Assembly (NCBI GenBank): GCA_027482245.1
Contig: JAIXWG010000038.1
Coordinates: 124,001-188,000 of the forward strand
Reading direction: 5' to 3'
Length of the DNA stretch: 64,000 nucleotides
Source: Acetobacteraceae bacterium
GTDB lineage: Bacteria > Pseudomonadota > Alphaproteobacteria > Acetobacterales > Acetobacteraceae
Both the position numbers and the translations under genes were made by a program. Every line of letters begins with the position of its first letter. Within the stretch, counting starts at the first letter, position 1. The notes under the pieces were generated by a model that saw only the letters and a program-made list of their open reading frames with translations, ran no database searches and had not been told where the DNA came from. Below are positions 37,643 to 45,562 of the stretch, piece after piece.

Positions 37643-38412
37643 AGTCGCCTTCCCCCATCGACGAGAACGACCGACCCGGTTGTCAGCCGCAGATGGGTCA
37701 CCGCCGCTTCCACCGCCATGGCGACGTCATCGGCCTGGCAGACGGTCTTGAGCGCCGAAAGAGACGCCTGCTTCAGCACGGCCTCCCGGCTCCTTCCCGG
37801 CACGAAATCCGTGTCCACCCCAGCGGGAGAGATGCCGATGATGCGGATCTCCGGCCCCAGCACGCGGGCCAGCGACATCGCCATGGTGTCCATCGCCGCC
37901 TTGGAGGCGCAGTAGGCGATGCTGCTGCCCAGGCCGTTGAGCGCCGCGAGGGAGGAGATGTTGACCACCACTGCATCGCCACCGCGCTTCAGCAGCGGCG
38001 CGAAGGCGCGGATGGTGGCGAAGGGGCCGCGCACATTCGTCACCAGGATGCGGTCGAAGGTCTCGTCATCCAGTGCATCGAGATCGCCATGCGGCACGGC
38101 GCGGGTGGTGCCGGCGGAATTCACCAGCACGTCGGCGCGGCCGAGGCGCTTCTCCACCAGCGCGGCGGCGGCGGCGATGGCGGCGCTGTCGGTCATCGGC
38201 AGATGGATCGGCAGGTGGCCCTCGCCCGGCAGTTCGGCGGCCAGCGCCTCCGCCCTGTCGCGCCCGCTGTTGTAGCCGATGGCGATGCGCGCACCGAGGG
38301 CCGCGAGGCGCCGCGCGCAGGCTGCACCGATGCCGCTGCTGGCGCCGGAGATCACCGCGACGCGGCCCTGCAGGCCGAGCACGCCGAGATTGCCGTTCTT
38401 AACGTCGGTCAT
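37639..38412 (-). CDS. Short-chain dehydrogenase/reductase (SDR)
   Basis: 257-residue classical SDR. The cofactor loop SGASSGIG sits near residues 22-29, NSAGTT (NNAG position) near 98, the catalytic Ser in NISSLAALNG, and YCASK contains the Tyr and Lys. An Arg/Asn-rich loop after strand 2 (GYNSGRDR) hints at NADP(H). Cytoplasmic oxidation or reduction of a hydroxyl/keto group. It lies mid-operon, 10 bases after the NTF2-like gene. Confidence 0.92.
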   Translation of the reverse strand: MTDVKNGNLGVLGLQGRVAVISGASSGIGAACARRLAALGARIAIGYNSGRDRAEALAAELPGEGHLPIHLPMTDSAAIAAAAALVEKRLGRADVLVNSAGTTRAVPHGDLDALDDETFDRILVTNVRGPFATIRAFAPLLKRGGDAVVVNISSLAALNGLGSSIAYCASKAAMDTMAMSLARVLGPEIRIIGISPAGVDTDFVPGRSREAVLKQASLSALKTVCQADDVAMAVEAAVTHLRLTTGSVVLVDGGRRL

Positions 38413-38422
38413 GACGGCGCGC

Positions 38423-38860
38423 TCAACCCGATGTCGGGCGGCTGCCCTTGAACAGCGGCCTCGTGGTGCGGGCGGCGTAGAGCCACTTCCCGTCGGCGCC
38501 GCGCACGCACTGGTCGGTGACGGCGCCGATCAGGATGGGCGGTTCGGACATCAGCGGCGCCACGCCATCCTCGGCATAGAGGCACATGGTCCATTCGGCG
38601 GTAGCGTGGTTCTCGTCCTGCACCGTCACATGGAAATTGTGGATCAGGTGGCGCGCGACGCGTTCGCCGCGGCCCTGCCGTTCCGTGTAGAAGCCGCGGA
38701 TGGCCTCGCGCCCCGTGCGGGCCTTGTGGCTGGTGGTGTAGACGCCGTCCTCGGTGAAGAACTCATGGGCGTTGCGGCCCCAATTGGTGTCCACGTCGTG
38801 CCAGAAGGCGATGTTGAGCACTTCCAGCTCCTGCCGGATGCGCAGCGCGTCGATGGCCAT
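38423..38860 (-). CDS. NTF2-like (SnoaL-type) protein
   Basis: 145-residue cone-shaped alpha+beta-barrel protein of the SnoaL/nuclear-transport-factor-2 superfamily: FFTEDGVYTTSHKARTGREAIRGFY and HLIHNFHVTVQDENHATAEW. Relatives include ketosteroid isomerase-like and dehydratase-like proteins, and small subunits of ring-hydroxylating dioxygenases; no dioxygenase alpha subunit is present, so an isomerase or dehydratase is more likely. It sits between the SDR and hydroxyacid dehydrogenase genes with 10- and 14-base gaps. Confidence 0.85.
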   Translation of the reverse strand: MAIDALRIRQELEVLNIAFWHDVDTNWGRNAHEFFTEDGVYTTSHKARTGREAIRGFYTERQGRGERVARHLIHNFHVTVQDENHATAEWTMCLYAEDGVAPLMSEPPILIGAVTDQCVRGADGKWLYAARTTRPLFKGSRPTSG

Positions 38861-38874
38861 GTCGGTCCTGTCCT

Positions 38875-39834
38875 TCAGAGGTAGTCGGTGAACGCCGCGG
38901 GATCGACGAGCGTGCCCTCCCGCAGCCCGCGCAGCGCCGCCTGCACCATGGCGATGCGCGCTTCCCGCGTGCTGGCGCCGGCATGGGGCGTGGAGAGCAG
39001 GTTGGGGTGGCGCAGCAGCCGGTCATTCTCCGGCGGTTCATGCGCGAAGACGTCGATGCAGGCGGCGACGAGGTCGCCGGATTCCAGCCGCGCCAGCAGC
39101 GCATCCTCATCCACGATGCCGCCACGGCAGGTGTTCACCAGCACGCAGTCGGGGCGCAGCCGCGCCAGCGTGGCGGCATCGTAAAGCCGTTCCGTCGCGC
39201 GGCTGCGGGGGATGTGCAGCGACAGCACCTCCGACCGCGCGAGCAGTTCGTCGAAGCCCACGGGCGTCACGCCATGGGCGCGGTAGAAGTCGGGGTAGTC
39301 CCGGATGTCATGCGCCAGGATGGTGCAGCCGAAGGGCTGCAGCAGGCGCACCACCTCCTTGCCGATATGGCCGCAGCCATGCAGTCCGATGGTCCGCCCC
39401 GTCAGGCTGCGGCCGACGCGGGTGCGCGGCCTCTCCCCATTGCGCATCGCCAGGCTGAGCGGCGCCACCCAGCGCAGGCCCGCGATCATGAAGCACAGCG
39501 CCAGTTCCGCCACCGCCAGCCGGTTGACGCCCGGCGTGAAGCCGAGCCGCACGCCGTGCCGCTGGCAGGCCGCGAGGTCCACCGTGTTCAGCCCGACGCC
39601 GAAGATGCCGATGCGGCGGATGTTCGGCAGGGCGGCCAGCACCTCCTCATCCACCACGTCGCCGCCCATGATCGCGCCGTCGCAGTCCCGCAGGAAGTCG
39701 ATGATCTCCGCCGCGCTCATGCGGTGGCGGATATCCTCGTTGAACTTGGCGTGCGGATACTCGGCCAGGATGAGGTCGCGCATATAGGGCACGCTGCCGA
39801 TGGCGCCGTTGGTGACGCCGGGACGCTGCACCAT
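38875..39834 (-). CDS. NAD-dependent D-2-hydroxyacid dehydrogenase family protein
   Basis: 319 residues. NAD-binding GLHGCGHIGKEVV is near the centre, the catalytic Arg is in NTCRGGIVDEDAL, and the catalytic His is in STPHAGASTREARIA. The pattern is closest to phosphoglycerate/hydroxypyruvate-reductase-type members, which convert 2-oxo acids to D-2-hydroxy acids with NAD(P)H in the cytoplasm. It ends 14 bases before the NTF2-like gene and starts one base after the upstream Bug stop. Confidence 0.92.
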   Translation of the reverse strand: MVQRPGVTNGAIGSVPYMRDLILAEYPHAKFNEDIRHRMSAAEIIDFLRDCDGAIMGGDVVDEEVLAALPNIRRIGIFGVGLNTVDLAACQRHGVRLGFTPGVNRLAVAELALCFMIAGLRWVAPLSLAMRNGERPRTRVGRSLTGRTIGLHGCGHIGKEVVRLLQPFGCTILAHDIRDYPDFYRAHGVTPVGFDELLARSEVLSLHIPRSRATERLYDAATLARLRPDCVLVNTCRGGIVDEDALLARLESGDLVAACIDVFAHEPPENDRLLRHPNLLSTPHAGASTREARIAMVQAALRGLREGTLVDPAAFTDYL

Positions 39835-39835
39835 C

Positions 39836-40819
39836 CTATTCGACCGAAATGTTGGCGGCCTGGATGATCGGCCGCCACTGCACGATCTCCGCCGCCATGC
39901 GCCGGGTAAGGTCGGTCGGCGTGCCGCCGAGCGCGGTGAGGCCGAGCGGCGGCAGCAGGGCCTTCGTCTCCTCCATCGCGAGGTAGGCGTTGGCGGCGGT
40001 GTTGAGGCGCCCGATGATCTCCTCCGGCAGATTGGCGGGACCGAGGAGCGAGATGAAGCCGGTGGCGCGGTAATCCGCGACGCCCTGCGCCTGCACGGGC
40101 GGCACCTCCGGCAGTTGCGGGATGGGGGCGGTGGCGGTGACGCCGAGCGCGCGGAGCGTGCCGGCCTGGATATGCGGCAGGTAGGTGGTGACCAGGTCGA
40201 TGCCCATGTCCACCGCGCCGCCCAGCAGGTCGTTCGTCAGCGGCGCGGAGCCACGATAGGGAACGAGGTTCAGGCGGATGCCGGTGCGGTGCATCAGCAA
40301 CTCCACCGCCAGATGCGCGGCCGACCCCAGCGGCGGCGTGCCGCAATTGATCTTGTCCGGATTGGCCTTCGCATGGGCGATCAGGCCCTGGATGTCCCGG
40401 TAGGGCATCTGGCTGCGCGCGGCGATGACGATGGGCAGTTCCGCCAGCAGCGCGATGGGCGTCAGGTCGCTCGTCGGGTTGAAGGGCATGGACCGGTAGA
40501 GCAGCGTGTTGTTCGTGATCGGCCCGTTCGTCGTGATCATCAGCGTGTGGCCGTCCGGCGCTGCCCGCGCGACCGCCGCGGCGCCGATATTGCCGTTGGC
40601 GCCCGACCGGTTGTCCACGACGAAGGGCTGGTTGAAGCGGCCGCCGAAATTCTGTGCGACCGATCGCGCCAGGACATCCGTCGATCCGCCGGCGGGCCAG
40701 GGGACGATGATGGAGACGGGCCTGGTCGGCCAGGCCTGCGCGGCGGCGGGCCGGGCGGCCGCGGCCAGCGCGGCGCCGAACGCCGCCGTGCCGAGATGTC
40801 GCCTGCTGATGCTGGACAT
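39836..40819 (-). CDS. Bug family (TctC) substrate-binding protein
   Basis: 327-residue periplasmic receptor. SISRRHLGTAAFGAALAA...AAAQA is a twin-arginine-like signal; VSIIVPWPAGGSTDVLAR, DNRSGANGNIGA, FNPTSDLTPIA and VPYRGSAPLTND follow. GGGGGAAG is properly placed before the ATG at 40819. It lies between an amidohydrolase gene (24 bases) and the hydroxyacid dehydrogenase gene, so the operon alternates receptors and enzymes. Confidence 0.92.
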   Translation of the reverse strand: MSSISRRHLGTAAFGAALAAAARPAAAQAWPTRPVSIIVPWPAGGSTDVLARSVAQNFGGRFNQPFVVDNRSGANGNIGAAAVARAAPDGHTLMITTNGPITNNTLLYRSMPFNPTSDLTPIALLAELPIVIAARSQMPYRDIQGLIAHAKANPDKINCGTPPLGSAAHLAVELLMHRTGIRLNLVPYRGSAPLTNDLLGGAVDMGIDLVTTYLPHIQAGTLRALGVTATAPIPQLPEVPPVQAQGVADYRATGFISLLGPANLPEEIIGRLNTAANAYLAMEETKALLPPLGLTALGGTPTDLTRRMAAEIVQWRPIIQAANISVE

Positions 40820-40843
40820 GGTGCTTCCCCCTTGGTGCTTGGC

Positions 40844-41665
40844 TCAGGCGCCGAAATAGAGGCGCATCGGCGTCTCCGCGCCGATCAGGCGGCGCGTCGC
40901 CGCATCCGGCACCCAGTCGCGCAGATCGGCGATGGTCTGGGCATAGGTGACGCTGTCCTCGAAGGCCGCGAAGGGCCAGTCGCTGCCCCACATCAGCCTT
41001 TCGCCGCCGGATACGCGCAGCAGCGCCTCGGCATAGGATTGCGCGGCCTCCCGCGATCCCTGGCGGAAGCCGCCGGACAGCTTCACCCAGGTGCGGCCAC
41101 GCTCCACCGCCGCCAGCAGCGCCTTGAAGCCGGGGCAGTTGACGCCGAGCCGCTCGTCGGGCTTGCCGAAATGGTCGATCACCAGCTTCACGCCGGCATC
41201 CTCCACCGCCTGGATCACGCCGGGCAGCATGTCGCCGCTGACCAGCGTGTGGACGTGCCAGTCGAGGTCCCGCACGCGGCGCAGCAGCAGCCGGTATTCG
41301 GGGGAGGAGAGGTCCGGCGGATCGGGCACGCGGCGGAAGAACAGGCGCACGCCGACGATGCCGTCCGCCTTCATGCGTTCCAGCGTGTACATGTCCGTCT
41401 CCGGCCGGACATAGGCGGTGCCGCGCAGCCGCGGATGGCGGCGCATGGAGCGGATGACGTAGTCGTTGTACTGGCCGTAAAGGCTCGCCGCGGCGATGAC
41501 GCCGAAGCCGATGCCATGCCGGTCCATCACCTCGATGAACTGCTCGGCGGAGGCATCCTCCGGCGGGTGATGCCAGGCCCAGGGCGTGATCGGCATGTCC
41601 CGCGTGTAGACATGGAAATGCGTGTCCACGAGGGGCGCATCGGCAGGCAGGCTGGTGTCGGTCAT
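40844..41665 (-). CDS. Amidohydrolase family protein (COG3618-type TIM barrel)
   Basis: 273-residue TIM-barrel hydrolase from the ATG at 41665, which overlaps the upstream Bug stop. The N-terminal metal-binding DTHFHVY (H16, H18), the mid-protein VIDHFGKPDE and MWGSDWP near residue 235 are those of the 2-pyrone-4,6-dicarboxylate/4-sulfomuconolactone hydrolase branch. It probably opens a lactone or hydrolyses an amide in the cytoplasm. One of three such enzymes in the window, with those at 42819 and 50457. Confidence 0.9.
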   Translation of the reverse strand: MTDTSLPADAPLVDTHFHVYTRDMPITPWAWHHPPEDASAEQFIEVMDRHGIGFGVIAAASLYGQYNDYVIRSMRRHPRLRGTAYVRPETDMYTLERMKADGIVGVRLFFRRVPDPPDLSSPEYRLLLRRVRDLDWHVHTLVSGDMLPGVIQAVEDAGVKLVIDHFGKPDERLGVNCPGFKALLAAVERGRTWVKLSGGFRQGSREAAQSYAEALLRVSGGERLMWGSDWPFAAFEDSVTYAQTIADLRDWVPDAATRRLIGAETPMRLYFGA

Positions 41666-42648
41666 TCGCGGGGGATTCCGGCTCTCTCGGCGATGGTCTT
41701 CCACAGGGGGAGTTCCGCGCGCAGGCGGGCGGCGAGCGGTTCGGGCCCGTCCAACAGCGTCTCCGCCCCCAGCTCCGCCATGCGTTCCGTCAGCACCGAC
41801 CCCCGCCGCAGCGGCGCCAGTTCCCGCAGCAGGGTGGCGATGGCGTCGGCCGACAGGTCGCGCGCGCCGAACAGGCCGAACCAGAGCTGCACGCCGTCAT
41901 AGCTCGGCACGAACTCGGTCAGCGACGGCACGTCCGGCAACAACGCGCTGCGATCGCGGGCGCAGGTCGCCAGCGCCCGCAGCCGGCCCGAGCGGATATG
42001 CGGCAGGACCTCGATGGGGCTGAGGAAGCCGCTATCGACCTCCCCGGCCAGGAGGGCGGTGGCGGATGGCGCGGAGCCGCGATAGGGCACGTGCAGCAGG
42101 TCCACGGAACCTCGCGCGCGCAGCACCTCCCCGGCCAGGTGCACGGTGGTGCCGATGCCGGAGGAGCCGAAGCTGACTTGGCCCGGCGCCGCGAGCGCCC
42201 GGGCGAGATAGGCGCCAGCATCGCGGAAGGGGGAGTCGGCGCGCACCACCAGCAGGATGGGGGAGGCCGCCGTCAGCGTGACCGGCACGAGGTCCAGCAG
42301 GGGATCGAAGCCGGGCGCGCGCTGCAGCGCGGGCAGCACGGCAATCGCGGAGGTGGTGTGCAGCAGCGTGTGGCCATCCGTTGCCTGCGCCACTGCGCGG
42401 ATGCCGACAGCCCCGCCGGCGCCGGAGCGGTTCTCCACGACGAAGGCCTTGTCGAGGCGCCGCGCCAGGTTGTCCGCGATGATGCGGGCGGGGATGTCGG
42501 TGGTGCCGCCCGGCGCGAAGGGCACGATGATGCGCGACGCCCGCGACGGCCAGGCCTCCTGCGCGCGCAGCGGGCGCGCGATGGCGCCGAGGCCGGTGCC
42601 GAGCAGCAGGCGGCGCCGCAGGATTGCCGTGGCGGGGCCAGGCGACAT
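41662..42648 (-). CDS. Bug family (TctC) substrate-binding protein, first gene of a nine-gene operon
   Basis: 328 residues from the ATG at 42648, chosen because GGAGGAAG stands seven bases upstream and an ILRRRLLLGTGLGAIARP export signal follows at once. SRIIVPFAPGGTTDIPAR, ENRSGAGGAVGI, FDPLLDLVPVT and VPYRGSAPSATAL are the Bug landmarks. It is divergent from the amidohydrolase at 42819, and the gap holds a perfect palindrome. The next eight genes on this strand have gaps of at most 25 bases or overlaps. Confidence 0.92.
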   Translation of the reverse strand: MSPGPATAILRRRLLLGTGLGAIARPLRAQEAWPSRASRIIVPFAPGGTTDIPARIIADNLARRLDKAFVVENRSGAGGAVGIRAVAQATDGHTLLHTTSAIAVLPALQRAPGFDPLLDLVPVTLTAASPILLVVRADSPFRDAGAYLARALAAPGQVSFGSSGIGTTVHLAGEVLRARGSVDLLHVPYRGSAPSATALLAGEVDSGFLSPIEVLPHIRSGRLRALATCARDRSALLPDVPSLTEFVPSYDGVQLWFGLFGARDLSADAIATLLRELAPLRRGSVLTERMAELGAETLLDGPEPLAARLRAELPLWKTIAERAGIPRE

Positions 42649-42730
42649 TCGCTTCCTCCACGGCGCGTCTTCGCGGGCCGTCAGGGGCAACCGTAGCAGT
42701 CCGGCAGGGCCCATCCATGGCGATGCGCGC

Positions 42731-42751
42731 GCATTCCGCCATGCGGAATGC
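42731..42751. promoter_or_regulatory. Perfect 21-bp palindrome, probable IclR operator
   Basis: GCATTCCGC, spacer CAT, GCGGAATGC: nine-base arms with no mismatch, placed in the 170-base gap between the nine-gene minus-strand operon and the divergent amidohydrolase. Its core TTCCGC-N3-GCGGAA recurs with one mismatch at 32454-32468, in front of an iclR operon. Confidence 0.65.
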
Positions 42752-42818
42752 TGGCGAAACGCGCTTCTGTCGTGTCCCGCGGAGGCCATAGCCTCGCGGA
42801 CCGAGGGAGGGACACCGC

Positions 42819-43670
42819 ATGCAGGACCATGATGACGCGCCACGCCCGGGGCGCTTCGTCCTGCCGCCCCTTGCCTGCGATGCGCATTGCCACGTTTTCG
42901 GCCCGGCGGCGCGCTTCCCCTATGCGGAGACGCGCCGCTACACGCCCGAGGACAAGCCGAAGGAGGCGCTGTCGGCCCTGCACCAGCGCCTGGGCTTCGG
43001 CCGCGCGGTGATCGTGCAGGCCAGCTGCCACGGCACGGACAACCGCGCCATGGTCGATGCCCTGCTCGCCGACCCCGACCACCGCCGCGGCGTCGCGATG
43101 ATCGACGATGCGACCACCGATGCGGAACTGGTGGCGATGCAGGATGCCGGTGTCCGCGGCATCCGCTTCAACTTCATCAAGGCGCTCGGCGCGGGGCCCG
43201 GGATGGATCTGGTCCATCGTTGCCTCGATCGGGTGCGGCCGCTGGGATGGCACCTCGTCCTGCATGTTCAGGGGGACGGCGTGGCGGAGATGGCGCCGGT
43301 GATCCGTGCGGCTCGCATGCCGGTCGTGATCGACCATCTGGGCCGGGTCGATCCCGCGCGGGGGACAGGGGGTGAGGCCTTCCGGATCCTGCTGGACCTG
43401 CTGCAGGACGAGCGCATCTGGGTGAAACTGAGCGGGATCGAGCGTATGGCGCCGCCGCCCTTCGCTGCGGCCCTGCCCTTCGCCCGCGCGCTGATGCAGG
43501 CGGCGCCGCGACGGGTGCTGTGGGGCACGGATTTCCCGCATCCCAACCTGGCCACACCGGTCGATGAGGCGATCCTGCTCGACCTGGTCGCCGACTTCGC
43601 GCCGCGGCCGGAGGACCGGCAGCGGCTGTTCGTGGATAATCCTGCCGCGCTCTACGGCTTCCCCGGATGA
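42819..43670 (+). CDS. Amidohydrolase family protein (LigI-like lactonase)
   Basis: 283-residue TIM-barrel protein. CDAHCHVFGPAARFPYAETR (H23, H25), QASCHGTDN, VRGIRFNF, VVIDHLGRVDPARG and WGTDFPHPN closely follow the 2-pyrone-4,6-dicarboxylate lactonase pattern, an enzyme that opens a pyrone ring in lignin-aromatic breakdown; the actual substrate here is unproven. GAGGGAGG precedes the ATG. It shares a divergent, palindrome-bearing promoter region with the nine-gene operon and ends eight bases before the convergent bicupin gene. Confidence 0.9.
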   Translation: MQDHDDAPRPGRFVLPPLACDAHCHVFGPAARFPYAETRRYTPEDKPKEALSALHQRLGFGRAVIVQASCHGTDNRAMVDALLADPDHRRGVAMIDDATTDAELVAMQDAGVRGIRFNFIKALGAGPGMDLVHRCLDRVRPLGWHLVLHVQGDGVAEMAPVIRAARMPVVIDHLGRVDPARGTGGEAFRILLDLLQDERIWVKLSGIERMAPPPFAAALPFARALMQAAPRRVLWGTDFPHPNLATPVDEAILLDLVADFAPRPEDRQRLFVDNPAALYGFPG

Positions 43671-43678
43671 GGGGCGGC

Positions 43679-44578
43679 TCAGCCGCCCGGCATCGGGTAG
43701 TCCGCGGCGTTCAGCACCCAGCCCGGCTTCAGCGAGAAATCCACCCGCGGCGGGCAGAAGATGTCCACCATCTGCCCCGCTTCCTCCGCGCGGGAGGTGT
43801 GGATGGACGGCGGCGGGATGACGGTGACGGAGGGGCCGCGGCAGTATTCGTGCTCATCCGCCTGCCAGTGGTTCATGTTGGTCGTCCAGGGCCAGCGGAT
43901 GTGGTGGGTGTAGGCGCCATCCAGCACCAGCGAGCATTGCTCGAAATCATCGTGGTGATGCGGCGACAGCTTCGTGAGGTCGCGCGGCCCGGCTGCCGGT
44001 TCCAGGTAGTTCACCATGAAGGTCGTGCAGCGCCAGATCTTGCCGAAGCGTCCGGGCTCTGGCGGCACGTCCAGCGTGTAGCTGCGGATGCGGAAGCCGT
44101 CGGGCGGCGTCGGCCAGTCCTTCAGCGGCGGGATGCGCGGGTCATCCGCGACGAAGCCGGCGGCGTTGCTGCAGCGGTCCGCGAGATCCGTGCTGCGCGG
44201 CGTGAAGAGGCGGACGATGCGCCCCGCGGTGCGGATGACGATGCGGCTGGCACCGGGCGGTACGAAGGCGAGGGAGTAGCCATCGACGATCTTCGTCTCG
44301 TCGCCCGCCGTGATCTCGGCCTGCACGCCGCGGTCCGGCAGCATCAGCACGTATTCGTCGGGCTGGCTGTCGCGGACGAAGACGGCGCCGGGCTGCACTT
44401 CCGAATAGGCGACGATGAAGTTGCGGCCGCGGGCGTACCAGGTGCGGATGCCGTCGGCGTCCTCCTGCGGCGGCGTCTCGTAGAACCTGGCGTAATGCGC
44501 CGCGGTGAAGGGGCCGCTGGTCGCGCTCGGCGCTGCCGTGGAGAGCGCGGCGCGGGGGTCGGAGGCGTCGTAGGCCAT
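43679..44578 (-). CDS. Bicupin-like protein
   Basis: 299-residue protein with two apparent cupin-like halves. The second half carries LSPHHHDDFEQCSLVLDGAYTH, a His-rich metal-binding cupin motif, split here as LSPHHHDDFEQCS / LVLDGAYTH. The first half (about 60-140) has DEYVLMLPDRGVQAEI and VDGYSLAFVPPGAS without a complete ligand set. It may be an isomerase, dioxygenase or non-catalytic binder. The ATG at 44578 follows AGGAA. The gene is next to iclR (44648) and has a perfect operator 20 bases upstream, so it is a probable member of that regulon. Confidence 0.8.
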   Translation of the reverse strand: MAYDASDPRAALSTAAPSATSGPFTAAHYARFYETPPQEDADGIRTWYARGRNFIVAYSEVQPGAVFVRDSQPDEYVLMLPDRGVQAEITAGDETKIVDGYSLAFVPPGASRIVIRTAGRIVRLFTPRSTDLADRCSNAAGFVADDPRIPPLKDWPTPPDGFRIRSYTLDVPPEPGRFGKIWRCTTFMVNYLEPAAGPRDLTKLSPHHHDDFEQCSLVLDGAYTHHIRWPWTTNMNHWQADEHEYCRGPSVTVIPPPSIHTSRAEEAGQMVDIFCPPRVDFSLKPGWVLNAADYPMPGG

Positions 44579-44597
44579 CGGCTGTTTCCTGCGGTTG

Positions 44598-44618
44598 GTG
44601 TTCCGCAAGCCGGAACAC
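44598..44618. promoter_or_regulatory. Perfect IclR-type operator upstream of the bicupin gene
   Basis: GTGTTCCG, five bases, CGGAACAC: eight-base perfect arms. It lies just downstream of a candidate -10 for the bicupin gene, so binding would be expected to block transcription. The same TGTTCCG-N5-CGGAACA core recurs at 45526, on the other side of the iclR gene. Confidence 0.65.
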
Positions 44619-44623
44619 AATTC

Positions 44624-44651
44624 TGTTTATCGGTCCTGAGTGTGTTGTCAG
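44624..44651 (-). promoter_or_regulatory. Candidate promoter of the bicupin gene
   Basis: Read on the minus strand: CTGACA (44651-44646), 16 bases, TAAACA (44629-44624). The predicted start, near 44617, falls on the operator at 44598-44618. The -35 overlaps the end of iclR. Confidence 0.4.
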
Positions 44652-45454
44652 CCCCGGCCGCTGTCAACGCCGCCATCGGCACCGCCGAGCTGGGCGGAGA
44701 TCCGCGCCGCCGCCTGCCGGACTTGGCGGATCTGGCCGGCCTCGGGCTCGGCCTCGATAAACTGGATGGAGCCGAGGATGGCGATCGTGCCGACGATGCG
44801 GCCGCCGCCTTCCATGATCGGGGCCGCCAGCGCGTTCACGCCGACCATGCTTTCGCCGGGCGCCACCGCCCAGCCGCGCGCCAGGATGCGGTCCAGTTCC
44901 TCCCGCAGCGTGGCGGCGCTGGTGATGGTGTGGGGCGTGCGCAGGTCGAGGCGCGAGAGCAGCACGCGTTCCCGCATCGCGGGGTCGGCATGGGCCAGGG
45001 CCAGCTTGCCCTGGGCAGTGCAGTGCGGCGGCAGGATGGACCCCGGCTTGACCGCGATCTCGATCGCCTCGCGCCCCGTCAGCGTCGCCAGCACCACCGC
45101 TGTCGCGCCTTCCGTCCGGCTGATGACGACGGATTGGCCGAGCATGTCGCGCAGCGCCCGCATCTCGTCCCGCGCCAGCGTGGCCAGGTCGAAATTCTCC
45201 GCCACCGCACGGCCGAGTGTCACGAGGCGGTTGCCGATCCGGTACTTCTCCGATTCCGGCGACTGCACGATGTAGCCGGTCTCCACCAGCGTCCGCAGGT
45301 GCCGGTGCGCGCGGCTCTTCGAGGTGCCGAGCGCCGCCGCGAGGGCGGTGACGCCGACGCCGCCGCGCTGTTCCGCCAGGTATTCCAGGATGCGGAACGC
45401 CATCGCGACGGAATGCAGCCCTTCGCCCGGTGGGGCGCTGTCGGTGGATGGCAT
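44648..45454 (-). CDS. IclR family transcriptional regulator
   Basis: 268 residues. HTH at about 12-75 (GLHSVAMAFRILEYLAEQRG, then ALGTSKSRAHRHLRTL), effector domain from about 90 with GKLALAHA and MVGVNALAAPI. It is divergent from the aldolase/DUF6282 genes and upstream of the bicupin gene on the same strand. Identical half-sites on both sides of the gene make it the probable regulator of all three. The ligand is likely a pathway intermediate. Confidence 0.92.
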   Translation of the reverse strand: MPSTDSAPPGEGLHSVAMAFRILEYLAEQRGGVGVTALAAALGTSKSRAHRHLRTLVETGYIVQSPESEKYRIGNRLVTLGRAVAENFDLATLARDEMRALRDMLGQSVVISRTEGATAVVLATLTGREAIEIAVKPGSILPPHCTAQGKLALAHADPAMRERVLLSRLDLRTPHTITSAATLREELDRILARGWAVAPGESMVGVNALAAPIMEGGGRIVGTIAILGSIQFIEAEPEAGQIRQVRQAAARISAQLGGADGGVDSGRG

Positions 45455-45525
45455 GGGCAGGGCTCCGGGCCGGGCGCGCTTGACTTCGCCCTGGGCTGGC
45501 TTGATGTTTCTTCCACTGTGTAACG

Positions 45526-45544
45526 TGTTCCGGAGAACGGAACA
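45526..45544. promoter_or_regulatory. Perfect IclR-type operator between iclR and the aldolase gene
   Basis: TGTTCCG, five bases (GAGAA), CGGAACA: perfect 7-bp arms, ending 18 bases before the aldolase start. Half-sites equal those at 44598-44618. Its position close to the aldolase ribosome site suggests repression. Confidence 0.65.
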
Positions 45545-45562
45545 AGCATCGGGAGCGTGTCC

